A DNA stretch of 45,554 nucleotides from Actinobacteria bacterium 69-20 (GTDB taxonomy: Bacteria; Actinomycetota; Actinomycetes; Mycobacteriales; Nakamurellaceae), in NCBI GenBank assembly GCA_001897425.1, contig MKSW01000032.1, positions 1 through 45,554 on the forward strand, read 5' to 3'. Positions 37,062 to 44,729 of the stretch are shown in pieces. A program made the position numbers and the translations under genes. Every line of letters begins with the position of its first letter. Within the stretch, counting starts at the first letter, position 1. A model generated the notes under the pieces. That model worked only from the letters and a program-made list of their open reading frames with translations, was not told where the DNA came from and did no database searches.

Positions 37062-38667
37062 CCGCGGGCTCCAGCGAGTCGAGCGCGGCGAGCACCGCAT
37101 CTTGCAGCTCGGCGCGGCGTTTGAAGCCGTCGCGAATTTCGGTGGTGAGTCGGGCGATTTTCTGCTCGACGGGTTCGCCGTCGTCCTCAACTTCTTCGGC
37201 GCCGACGTAGCGGCCCGGGGTGAGCACGTAGTTGTTGGCCCGGATGTCGGCGGTGGTGGCGGAGTAGCAGAAGCCGGGGACGTCGTCATACGTGGTGTCG
37301 CCGCTGGTCTGGCTGCCGCGCCACGCGTGGTAGGTGTCGGCGATGGTGGCGATGTCCTCGGGCGACAGGGCCCGGACGGTGCGGGTTTCCATGTGGCCGA
37401 GTTTGCGGGCGTCGATGAACACGGTCTGCCCGGTGCGGGGTCGGGTTTTCGCGCCGTTCGGGATGCCGGCCTTGTTCCTCGTCATGAACCACAGCGAGAC
37501 GGGGATCTGGGTGCCGTAGAACAGTTGCGGGGGCAGGGCGACGATGCACTCGACGACGTCGGCGTCGACCATGGCGGCGCGGATGTCGCCCTCGCCGTTC
37601 TGCTGCGACGATAGCGACCCGTTCGCCAGAACCGTGCCGGCGGTGCCGGTGGGGGCGGTGTGCCACAGGAAGTGCTGCAGCCAGGCGTAGTTCGCGTTCT
37701 GGTGCGGCGGCGTCCCGTATACCCAGCGCGGGTCGTCACGCAGGAGCTCGCCGCCCCACTTCGAGTCGTTGAACGGCGGGTTCGCGAGGACGAAGTCGGC
37801 GCGCAGGTCCGGGTGGGCGTCGGCGGTAAACGAGTCGGCCCATTCCGGGCCGAGGTTCGCGTCGATGCCGCGCACGGCGAGGTTCATTTTCGCGAGTCGC
37901 CACGTGGTGGGGTTGGATTCCTGGCCGAACACGGAGATGTCGTTGCGCACCCCGCCGTGGGCCCGGACGAACGCGTCGGCCTGCACGAACATGCCGCCCG
38001 AGCCGCACGCCGGGTCCAGGACCCGACCGTGGAAGGGTTGCAGCATTTCGACGAGCAGGCCGACGACGGAGCGGGGCGTGTAGAACTCGCCGGCGTTCTT
38101 GCCCTCGTCCGCGGCGAACTTGCCCAGGAAGTACTCGTACACCCTGCCCAAAACGTCCAGGTCGGTGTATTCGGCGGCGGCCAGGTCGTGCCTCGAGAAC
38201 GTGTCGATCAGGCCGCCGATCGTCGCCGCCGACAGCTCCCGGCGGGTGTAGTTCTTCGGCAACACGCCCTTCAGCGGCGGGTTCTCCTTCTCGATCGCCT
38301 CCATCGCCCGGTCGACCCGGGCGCCGATGTCCGCCTGCTTGCCGGCGGCCTTCAAGTCCTCCCAGCGGTGCCCCTCCGGGATCCAGAACACGCCCTCGGC
38401 CGTGTACTCGTCACGATCGTTCAGCACCGAAGCCTTCGCCGCCTCGGTCGGCATGAAGTACTCGGAGGACTCGTCATCAATGAGACGGGCGAGCTCGTCC
38501 CGGCGGACCTGGAACGTGTCCGACACGTACTTCAGGAAGATCAGGCCCAGCACCACGTGCTTGTAGACGGCCGAATCCATCTTGCTGCGCAACTCGTCGG
38601 CCGCATCCCACAACGTCTGCTCCAGCGAACGCTCCTGCGTCTTCGCGGTCTTCTTGCGCGGCGGCAT
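37054..38667 (-). CDS. hsdM: Type I restriction enzyme, HsdM methyltransferase subunit
   Basis: This 537-residue N6-adenine methyltransferase subunit has an N-terminal helical domain (EQTLWDAADELRSKMDSAVY then KHVVLGLIFLKYVSD), the SAM-binding region (GEFYTPRSVVGLLVEM, then VLDPACGSGGMF) and the catalytic motif NPPF (FVLANPPFNDSKW). With HsdS it protects the host, and with HsdR it forms the restriction complex. ATG 38667 shares one base with the upstream stop (TGATG), so it is coupled to the MerR-like gene. It overlaps hsdS by eight bases. Confidence 0.95.
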   Translation of the reverse strand: MPPRKKTAKTQERSLEQTLWDAADELRSKMDSAVYKHVVLGLIFLKYVSDTFQVRRDELARLIDDESSEYFMPTEAAKASVLNDRDEYTAEGVFWIPEGHRWEDLKAAGKQADIGARVDRAMEAIEKENPPLKGVLPKNYTRRELSAATIGGLIDTFSRHDLAAAEYTDLDVLGRVYEYFLGKFAADEGKNAGEFYTPRSVVGLLVEMLQPFHGRVLDPACGSGGMFVQADAFVRAHGGVRNDISVFGQESNPTTWRLAKMNLAVRGIDANLGPEWADSFTADAHPDLRADFVLANPPFNDSKWGGELLRDDPRWVYGTPPHQNANYAWLQHFLWHTAPTGTAGTVLANGSLSSQQNGEGDIRAAMVDADVVECIVALPPQLFYGTQIPVSLWFMTRNKAGIPNGAKTRPRTGQTVFIDARKLGHMETRTVRALSPEDIATIADTYHAWRGSQTSGDTTYDDVPGFCYSATTADIRANNYVLTPGRYVGAEEVEDDGEPVEQKIARLTTEIRDGFKRRAELQDAVLAALDSLEPADE

Positions 38668-39821
38668 CAGCGGGCGGCCTTCGCGTGGGATTGATCTGCG
38701 GGTGCTGCGGTCGTCATGTGTTCCTCTTCGGTGAATTCGGGCGTACTGATCGTGCTGGCCTCGCAGCGGTCTTGACGGCTGCTTACGCGATTCGTAACCG
38801 CAGGCCACTGGTGGCGGATCGCTGCAACGAGTTCCTTGTCCATGAGCGGGGTCTCGCGGAGCATCGCGACGAAGAACGTCAGGACCATCGCAACGTTCAT
38901 CGGGTCGTCGGGCTGCCAGAAGGAGGAGAGCGCGTTCCCGCCCAAGTGGTGGCGCAGTTTCATGGCCTCATGAGGGATCGAGGCCAGCGCGCCACACAGG
39001 TCGATGACCCGGTCGCGTACGCCAATGAGTTCGTCTGGACCAACCTCGTCGGGGAAGCGCAGTACCTGGGCTTGAATGGCCTTCGCGAGTGCGTCGCCGA
39101 GCCCGACCGGGCCTTCGGGTAGAACAGCGGCGATCCCGGCGTCGGCCTGCTCTGTCAAGCCGTGCGCGCCGAACGCATACAACATCTGGTCGAGCATTTC
39201 GGTGTCGTCACGGGGCGATGGGTCACCGAGTACCACCCGGAAAACACCGATCAGAATCATCTGAAGGTCGTCGATGCCGGCAGGCTGGTGTGCCCGGCGA
39301 AGTTGTTTGCGCATCGCGCCAACCGTTGGGGATCTCGTCGAAACTACGTGTTGCGCAACGGCTTCAGCATTTTCGTACGTATCGCTGAGTCGGAGCGACG
39401 GGTCGAGGGGCCCGGCACCAACCGCTGTAGCGGTCGCTGCCGCGTCCGCTATCGTCTTCCGGATTTGGTGAAGCTGGGCACGGGTTGCCTCGACGACAAG
39501 ACGATGATCGACAGGCAGGCGCGCAACGAACATCAGCAGGGCCAAGTCGCGCGTAGGGCGACCCCTTCTCGCATGCCTCGAAAGGAAGTCGACTGCGCTC
39601 TGTGCCTGGCGCAGGTCCCCGGTCGTGTAGAACTGCGCGTGCCTGCCAGCCGGCGACCCATCGGGGCGGTCACCTCGGACGGTTGGTGCAGGAAGCAATC
39701 CGGCGCGACGCCAACGATTGATCTGACCTGTGCTTGCCCTGATCGAGTGCCGCTGTGCCCAATCAGCGAGATCGACATCCACAACCGCGGCTGCGGAACT
39801 GACTCGACGAATGCTGGGCAT
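38667..39821 (-). CDS. MerR-like helix-turn-helix protein heading the restriction operon
   Basis: This 384-residue protein is of a family I do not recognise in full. Residues 15-80 resemble a MerR-type helix-turn-helix (DLADWAQRHSIRASTGQINR, then WRRAGLLPAP, and FYTTGDLRQAQ). The remaining 300 residues are mostly helical without known motifs. The ATG at 39821 gives this N-terminus; the frame continues upstream without homologous residues. The stop shares a base with the hsdM start. It could control expression of the restriction genes on entry into a new host, or be a working part of the complex. The first is more likely from the N-terminus. Confidence 0.65.
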   Translation of the reverse strand: MPSIRRVSSAAAVVDVDLADWAQRHSIRASTGQINRWRRAGLLPAPTVRGDRPDGSPAGRHAQFYTTGDLRQAQSAVDFLSRHARRGRPTRDLALLMFVARLPVDHRLVVEATRAQLHQIRKTIADAAATATAVGAGPLDPSLRLSDTYENAEAVAQHVVSTRSPTVGAMRKQLRRAHQPAGIDDLQMILIGVFRVVLGDPSPRDDTEMLDQMLYAFGAHGLTEQADAGIAAVLPEGPVGLGDALAKAIQAQVLRFPDEVGPDELIGVRDRVIDLCGALASIPHEAMKLRHHLGGNALSSFWQPDDPMNVAMVLTFFVAMLRETPLMDKELVAAIRHQWPAVTNRVSSRQDRCEASTISTPEFTEEEHMTTAAPADQSHAKAAR

Positions 39822-39905
39822 GGCTGAGACGCTACGCGACGGCGGGAGCTTTCCCCCCGATGACCAATGCATCTGTGTCGGAATCGCGGACGACCATGTC
39901 CCGTA

Positions 39906-39947
39906 GGAGCCGAAAGACCTCGATTTCTCACCCCTCGAGCAGGCTCC
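39906..39947 (+). promoter_or_regulatory. Nested hairpin before the 32-aa peptide gene
   Basis: GGAGCC (39906-39911) can pair with GGCTCC (39942-39947), and inside it CTCGA (39919-39923) with TCGAG (39935-39939). The structure ends three bases before the ribosome-binding site AAAGGAGG (39950-39957). It could act in translation control of the small peptide, or be part of the divergent promoter region of the restriction operon. Confidence 0.45.
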
Positions 39948-39965
39948 AGAAAGGAGGAAATGGCC

Positions 39966-40064
39966 ATGAGTAGCGCAGAAATCAAGAAGCTGACGCTCTG
40001 GCTGTCGTTGGTCGGCACCGGCGCCTGGGCTTTCACGATGGTCCGTCAAGCGAGCCGCCGATGA
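39966..40064 (+). CDS. 32-aa single-pass membrane peptide
   Basis: This is a short gene with an unusually strong ribosome-binding site (AAAGGAGG, eight bases before ATG 39966; an in-frame ATG is also at 39960). The peptide has a polar N-terminus (MSSAEIKK), a hydrophobic helix of about 18 residues (LTLWLSLVGTGAWAFTMV) and a basic tail (RQASRR). This layout is common in type I toxin peptides and small membrane regulators. It is divergent from the restriction operon, with 144 bases between the starts. There is no homologue I can name. The main alternative is a chance frame, but the site and composition argue against it. Confidence 0.55.
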   Translation: MSSAEIKKLTLWLSLVGTGAWAFTMVRQASRR

Positions 40065-40288
40065 CGATATCTGGCTGGGGCGGAGAGAAAGCCACGCAAC
40101 GGCTCCGTCCCAGCCAGAACGTCCGAGATGGAGCAACCACTTACAGTTGGGACGCCCGAAGCGCTGAGCTTCGCGGAAGTGAGCCCGAGACCCAGCCGGA
40201 CGACCGTGGCGCTTGGGCCTCGCGCTTCCTTGCGCCCGCACGATCTCGGCGCGCCGACAGCGACCCGGCGCCAGGCGACGGCAAAGCA

Positions 40289-40876
40289 TCAGCGGTCACC
40301 GGCCGAGGCCACATGGCCCGCCTTCGCCGGTGTCGCCAGGTAGTTGTAAACGGTGGCGCGGCCGATGTTGAAGTCGCGGGCCAGGGCAGTTTTGGGTTCG
40401 CCGGCGGCGGCGCGGGCGCGCAGTTCGGCGACCTGGTCGGCATCGAGGACGGGTTTGCGGCCCTTGTAGGCGCCGCGGAGCTTGGCCTGCGCGATGCCCT
40501 CGCGCTGGCGTTCCTTGGCCAGGGCCCGCTCGAACTCGGCAAACGCGCCCATCACGTTGAGCAGCAGATTGTCCATGTTGGAGTTGCCTGCCGGGGTGAA
40601 CGTCAGGTGTTCCTTGACGAACTCGACGACCACGCCCTTGTCGGTCAGCGTGGTGACGACGGTGCGCAGATCGCCGAAATCGCGGGCGAGCCGGTCCATC
40701 GAATGCACCACCAGGGTGTCGCCCTCGCGCACGAAACCCAGCGCCGCCGTGAGCTGCGGCCGGTTCACGTCCTTGCCGGAGGCCTTGTCCGTGAACACCT
40801 TTTCCACGTCGACGCCGACGAGCTGCCGGTCGGTGTGTTGATCGATGGTGGTCACCCGCACGTAGCCGACCCGCAC
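40289..40876 (-). CDS. Serine recombinase (resolvase/invertase family), Thr at the nucleophile position
   Basis: This 195-residue small serine recombinase has a catalytic domain (1-130), the long E-helix, and a C-terminal helix-turn-helix (KTALARDFNIGRATVYNYLA). Family motifs are VGYVRVTTIDQHTDRQL, LVVHSMDRLARDFGDL and MGAFAEFERALAKERQREGI. The catalytic Ser of the V-S-T motif is replaced by Thr9 (ACC codon). Other active-site Arg residues are present. Recombinase activity is therefore doubtful; it may still bind DNA. GTG 40876 follows GAGG. It is most like the Tn3-type resolvases, but no transposase gene is nearby. Confidence 0.85.
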   Translation of the reverse strand: MRVGYVRVTTIDQHTDRQLVGVDVEKVFTDKASGKDVNRPQLTAALGFVREGDTLVVHSMDRLARDFGDLRTVVTTLTDKGVVVEFVKEHLTFTPAGNSNMDNLLLNVMGAFAEFERALAKERQREGIAQAKLRGAYKGRKPVLDADQVAELRARAAAGEPKTALARDFNIGRATVYNYLATPAKAGHVASAGDR

Positions 40877-41004
40877 GCGTCCACCTCGCTCCCGAACCAG
40901 CAGTTGCCGTCCAGATAGACCCCATGGGGTCGCGCGGCATCTGTCTATCAATGCCGGATCCGGCCTCATCTGGAACCGCGTCATACCCGTCATAAACATA
41001 TCGT

Positions 41005-41022
41005 TTTGGGGTATACCCCAAA
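41005..41022. promoter_or_regulatory. Perfect 18-bp palindrome upstream of the recombinase
   Basis: TTTGGGGTATACCCCAAA is a perfect palindrome in the 247-base spacer between the recombinase and HigA-ImmA genes. A nearby CGTCATA pair (around 40979 and 40988) is a short direct repeat. The palindrome sits 130 bases before the recombinase start and may be its operator or recombination subsite. Confidence 0.6.
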
Positions 41023-41123
41023 TGGTGCGCGGCGCCGATTGCATGTCGAACCTAAATCCGGGGCTCGTGCCCCGGCTCCGGATGCCGCCGCGGGCACCTG
41101 CCCCGTCGAATGATGCAGGCAGA

Positions 41124-42233
41124 TCAGCGACGAACTTGGTTCCAAGTCGGAAGGATGTCAGCGACCGACGGTGCGCCCTTGACCAGGGTGGTGCGCCAGT
41201 CGAGCCAGCCGCTCTTCTGCAGCTGCCCAATGAGGACAATGCTCGCGATTCCTAGCTCGGCGGCCTTTTTTTCGACCCATGGCCCGATGATGCGTGTCGG
41301 GACCGGCGGATACCCGTTCGGGAAGATCCAATTCCGCCCGGACATGTTCGCCTCGACTTCTTGGTCTGACTCGTCCTTGTCGTCGAGATCCTCGACGATG
41401 GCCCGGTCCTTATCGACGTGCCCGTGCAAGATATGTGCGAGCTCGTGAAGAAGTGCGAAAAAAACCTTGTCGAGGCGTTTGCCACGCCCGGATAGGCCGA
41501 CGACAGGGTGTTTTCCGACCCACGTAGCGCATCCGTCGATCTTTGCGCTGGGAAGTGCTTCGACGTAGACCAAGCGAACGCCGACGTTGGACAGCCGTCC
41601 GGGGAGGTCTGCGAAGTCTTCGGGTGTCCGGACGCGTCGGGGGAGGTCAGCGGCGAGCTTGTCGAGTCCGGAGCGCGAGTATTCGTTGACGGGCGGTCGG
41701 CGCCGAGCCTCACGCCGGACGCAGAACACCCATGCGCGTTGCAGGAGGGTGATGTCCTCACCCTGGTTCGCGCGCTTGGCGGCGATCTCGCACCTCGGAG
41801 TGTCGTCTAGCGAGTCCAGTTCATACAGCTCCTGAACTTCGCGCTCGAGGTCGTCCAAGGTCTTGCCCGTCAGGAACCCTCGTCTTTGCAGGATTTGGAT
41901 CGGGCCGAGGCGGTTGAGACGGGCACGTCGGCGCACGTCACCGAGTTTCGCCTGCGCTTTGGCGTCTCTTTCCTGCATTGCGAGCAGATACTGGTCTTGA
42001 AGGTTTAGCCAAAACTGCGGAGAGTGGCCCAGTGCAGCACCGATTTGTGCGGCGGACTCGCGGGTAATCTCCTTCTTACCGGTCACGATCTCCGAAACGA
42101 ACTGCGCTGGGCGGCCGAGCACCACGGCGAAGTCCGCTTGGGACCAACCACGTTCGGCAAGTTCATCTTCGAGGATTTGCCCAATAGGAGTTTGGTCGAT
42201 CGGGAGCGGGTCATAGACCGTTCTGCTAGTCAC
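41124..42233 (-). CDS. HigA-type antitoxin fused to an ImmA/IrrE metallopeptidase
   Basis: This 369-residue fusion has an N-terminal HigA-like XRE domain (about 15-80) with IGQILEDELAERGWSQADFA, then VVLGRPAQFVSEIVTGKKEI and PQFWLNLQDQY. The C-terminal half is an ImmA/IrrE (DUF955) peptidase with the zinc site His263-Glu-Leu-Ala-His267 and a following LHGH. Such peptidases cut a repressor or antitoxin after damage or infection. The start overlaps the HigB-like stop (ATGA). A possible role is to cleave itself or another regulator and so release the toxin, which is inference. It is the opposite order from most antitoxin-first operons, as is usual for higBA. Confidence 0.9.
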   Translation of the reverse strand: MTSRTVYDPLPIDQTPIGQILEDELAERGWSQADFAVVLGRPAQFVSEIVTGKKEITRESAAQIGAALGHSPQFWLNLQDQYLLAMQERDAKAQAKLGDVRRRARLNRLGPIQILQRRGFLTGKTLDDLEREVQELYELDSLDDTPRCEIAAKRANQGEDITLLQRAWVFCVRREARRRPPVNEYSRSGLDKLAADLPRRVRTPEDFADLPGRLSNVGVRLVYVEALPSAKIDGCATWVGKHPVVGLSGRGKRLDKVFFALLHELAHILHGHVDKDRAIVEDLDDKDESDQEVEANMSGRNWIFPNGYPPVPTRIIGPWVEKKAAELGIASIVLIGQLQKSGWLDWRTTLVKGAPSVADILPTWNQVRR

Positions 42234-42553
42234 GTCGTTTCCGTCTCTCTCGTCGGGATCCCAAGAATTAGGACGCCGTGGCTGTCGGTGTTCTTGAACG
42301 TGAGGTCGATCGTGCGGCCCGAACTCAACGTCGCCTGCGCCCGGGATGGATCACCAGCGCGGTCGGGTTCAATGCGCAACAGGCGCAAGTTCCGTAGGTC
42401 GTCTTCAACGTGTGCGGCACGAGCGCACTGGGCAAGCCGGTGGAACTCCCGAACCTCCTGACTGCTCCAGTCCGTCGGCTGGAACCCAGGGTCGGTGGCG
42501 AGGCGGCGCAACTCCTCATCCATGTACTCCCGCTCCACGCGACTATTCTCCAT
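42230..42553 (-). CDS. HigB/RelE-like toxin
   Basis: This is a protein of 107 residues if it starts at ATG 42553; 42586 (GTG) and 42523 (ATG after GGGAG) are also possible. It resembles HigB toxins in order: an N-terminal helix region (MDEELRRLATDPGFQPTDWS), a helix (EVREFHRLAQCARAAHVED then DLRNLRLLRIEPDRAG) and C-terminal strands (RAQATLSSGRTIDLTFKNTD). The match is distant, and catalytic residues cannot be fixed. The overlap with a HigA-type gene supports the call. HigB proteins cut mRNA on the ribosome. Confidence 0.65.
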   Translation of the reverse strand: MENSRVEREYMDEELRRLATDPGFQPTDWSSQEVREFHRLAQCARAAHVEDDLRNLRLLRIEPDRAGDPSRAQATLSSGRTIDLTFKNTDSHGVLILGIPTRETETT

Positions 42554-42632
42554 CACCCATCGGCCGACGACAACACCCGATGTCACCCTTACGCTACCGG
42601 TCCCGCATCCATCGCCAGAGTCGACACGCCGG

Positions 42633-42681
42633 GGTAACGCATACTGCTCATCACCCCATGGGTGATCACGTATGTGCTACC
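42633..42681. promoter_or_regulatory. Nested inverted repeats between higBA-like genes and the Ubl operon
   Basis: ATCACCC (42650-42656) and GGGTGAT (42660-42666) form a perfect repeat around CAT. Outside it GGTAACGCATAC (42633-42644) and GTATGTGCTACC (42670-42681) match at 10 of 12 positions. The site lies between divergent genes (starts 42553 and 42732) and could let the HigA-type protein control both operons. Confidence 0.7.
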
Positions 42682-42731
42682 GTTCATCCAACGGCTCCTG
42701 ATCCGGGGGCTCATCCGAGAGGAGTACTCCC

Positions 42732-43013
42732 ATGACGGCAGCGATCCAGGAGCAAGACAAACACAAGAACAAGCAGTTCGAGGTGGCCATCAATGGCACC
42801 GAGGTCTCCCTCGACCATGACGTGCTGACCTACGAGGAATTAGGTCAGCTCGCCTACCCTGACCATGACCCCAAGGCCAAGTTCACGGTGACTTACCGCA
42901 ACGCCAAGCCGTCCCACGGAGGCCGTCGCGACGGCACTCTGATTGCTGGCGAGAAAGTCACCGTCAAGAAGAAGGGAACCACGTTCGATGTCCGGCTCAC
43001 GACTCGTTCGTAA
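42732..43013 (+). CDS. Ubiquitin-like (multiubiquitin-family) protein
   Basis: This 93-residue protein has a beta-grasp pattern as in the multiubiquitin (PF14452) family, in one copy. Strand 1 is FEVAINGTEVSLDHDVLTYE, then the helix ELGQLAYPDHDP, strands KFTVTYRNAK, the loop DGTLIAGEKVTVKKKGTTFD and the last strand VRLTT. The protein ends in Arg-Ser with no Gly-Gly tail, and 16 charged polar residues precede strand 1. GAGAGGAG lies before ATG 42732. It is the expected substrate of the E1-like enzyme encoded next. Conjugation or another role (non-covalent) cannot be settled from the sequence. Confidence 0.78.
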   Translation: MTAAIQEQDKHKNKQFEVAINGTEVSLDHDVLTYEELGQLAYPDHDPKAKFTVTYRNAKPSHGGRRDGTLIAGEKVTVKKKGTTFDVRLTTRS

Positions 43014-44322
43014 CAGCCCGGACCTGACCCGCCTGGTGCAGGACGGCTTCGCTGTGCGCATCGTCAACGGCTTCCTCGTCATCGGTGACATCCCATACGT
43101 GGACGACGCCGGTCAGGTTCAGCGGGGCTCTTTCCTCTGCCCACTGGACTTGGCCGGCGCCGCGACGGCGCGCCCGGCGACACACGTTATGTGCTTCGCC
43201 GGCGGCATCCCTCGTGACCACAATGGCAAGGCGATCGAGGACCTAGTCAACGACGGCGTCGAGAAGTGGTCGGCCGCGCCCGACCTCACCGCAACCTGTG
43301 GGTTCTCACAGAAACCCCAGGGCGGATACAAGGACTTCTACGAGAAAGTCACCTACTACACCGCCATGGTGATTAGCGAGGCCCAGGCGGTCGACCCGGA
43401 CGCGACCCCGTACACGTACATGCCGATGCAGAGCGATGAGGACGACGGCGTCTTCGTCTACGTCGACACGTTCTCCAGCCGCGCCGGCATCACCGAACTC
43501 AACGACCTCCTCGCCGTGGAAAAGGTCGTCATCGTCGGACTCGGCGGCACCGGGGCGCACCTCCTGGATGCGATCGCCAAGACGCCAGCCTTCACGATCC
43601 ACCTCTACGACGCCGATCGCTTCCGCAGCCACAACGCGTTTCGCGCCCCTGGCGCGGCCAGCCTCGAGGATCTGGAGGCAGGCCTGACGAAAGTCGAGTA
43701 CTACACCCGCATGTACTCGATGATGCGACGCGGCATCGTCCCTCACCCCGTGGACGTCACTGCCGACAACCTAGGCGAACTCCTAGACGCGAGCTTCGTG
43801 TTCCTCGCTCTGGACACGTGCCCGGACAAGAAGGTGATAGTCGAGACGCTCGGCAAGAACGGCATCCCATTCATCGACACGGGCGTCGGCCTTAGTAAGG
43901 ATGCAAACGGGATCGCCGGCCAAATCCGAATCACTACCTCGACCGTCGGCCGCAGCGAACACATCGCGCGCGACGGGCTGATCTCATACTTCGCCGGCGC
44001 TGACGCCGACTACGACACCAATCTCCAGGTCGACGAGATCAACGCGATCACGGCCAACCTCGCAATCATTCGCTACAAGAAGTGGCTGCACTTCTACGCA
44101 GACGTCGAAGACGAGCGACACACCGTGTTCGTCGTCAACTCCGGGGACCTCCACCACCGCTACGGCACCAGTGACAACGTCCGCCCAGGCCACGGGAACA
44201 GCGCCAGTGACGAGCCCACAACCGAGAACAACGAACCTGACGACCCGGTCGAGCTCATCCGGAAGGCCGAAATACCGCCAGTCGAGGCCGAGTACCAAGT
44301 GCCGGGAGGGCAGGCTGCATGA
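42988..44322 (+). CDS. E1-like adenylating enzyme (DUF6791-ThiF)
   Basis: This 444-residue protein has two parts. Residues 1-170 match the DUF6791 pattern found before bacterial ThiF domains (LVQDGFAVRIVNGFLVIGDI then PYVDDAGQVQRGSFLCPLDL). From about 178 comes the ThiF/E1 fold: the nucleotide loop Gly184-x-GGTG189, Asp208 in LYDADRF, the Asn/Arg segment SHNAFRAPGA and FLALDTCPDKK with Asp276 and Cys278. Cys278 is a candidate for thioester formation, unproven. ATG 42988 follows GAAGGGA and overlaps the Ubl gene by 26 bases. The tail (about 405-444) is acidic and disordered. It should adenylate the Ubl C-terminus. Confidence 0.85.
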   Translation: MSGSRLVRNSPDLTRLVQDGFAVRIVNGFLVIGDIPYVDDAGQVQRGSFLCPLDLAGAATARPATHVMCFAGGIPRDHNGKAIEDLVNDGVEKWSAAPDLTATCGFSQKPQGGYKDFYEKVTYYTAMVISEAQAVDPDATPYTYMPMQSDEDDGVFVYVDTFSSRAGITELNDLLAVEKVVIVGLGGTGAHLLDAIAKTPAFTIHLYDADRFRSHNAFRAPGAASLEDLEAGLTKVEYYTRMYSMMRRGIVPHPVDVTADNLGELLDASFVFLALDTCPDKKVIVETLGKNGIPFIDTGVGLSKDANGIAGQIRITTSTVGRSEHIARDGLISYFAGADADYDTNLQVDEINAITANLAIIRYKKWLHFYADVEDERHTVFVVNSGDLHHRYGTSDNVRPGHGNSASDEPTTENNEPDDPVELIRKAEIPPVEAEYQVPGGQAA

Positions 44323-44729
44323 AGGCAATCACCTTGAACACGGTCTTCACTAGGTCCATTCCGGCGACGCTCGAGCCGGAGACACTCTACGTCTCGATGG
44401 AGTACCGGACTGCGGTGCACCTCTGTGCCTGCGCGTGCGGTGCAAAGGTCGTGACGCCGCTCGGACCGAACGACTGGGTGCTTTCGTTCGACGGCAAAGT
44501 CAGCCTCCGCCCGTCGATCGGCAACGGCCAGCAGCCCTGCCGCTCGCACTACTACATCCGCAACGACCACATTGATTGGCTGCCCCCCATCTCCACTCAC
44601 GTGACCGAAGCGGCGCTCACACGAGATCGATCTATTCACGGTCCTGCCGTCGTCGCGCCGAAGGTCTGGTGGTGTCGACTCTGGGACCGCATACGAGGAA
44701 CGAGTGTCGGAAGGGGGTGGGCAACATGA
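44319..44729 (+). CDS. DUF6527 family zinc-binding protein
   Basis: This 136-residue protein is of the family found beside bacterial ubiquitin-like genes. Probable metal ligands are Cys36, Cys38 and Cys40 (HLCACACG), and Cys74 with His77 (QPCRSHYYIRNDHIDW). Between these is a beta-rich part with WVLSFDGKVSLRPSIGN, the family's signature. It has been suggested that such proteins act with E1 and Ubl components; the activity is unknown. The start overlaps the E1 stop (ATGA) and the end overlaps the next start. The C-terminal 45 residues (from about STHVTEAAL) are basic and less conserved in look. Confidence 0.8.
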   Translation: MKAITLNTVFTRSIPATLEPETLYVSMEYRTAVHLCACACGAKVVTPLGPNDWVLSFDGKVSLRPSIGNGQQPCRSHYYIRNDHIDWLPPISTHVTEAALTRDRSIHGPAVVAPKVWWCRLWDRIRGTSVGRGWAT

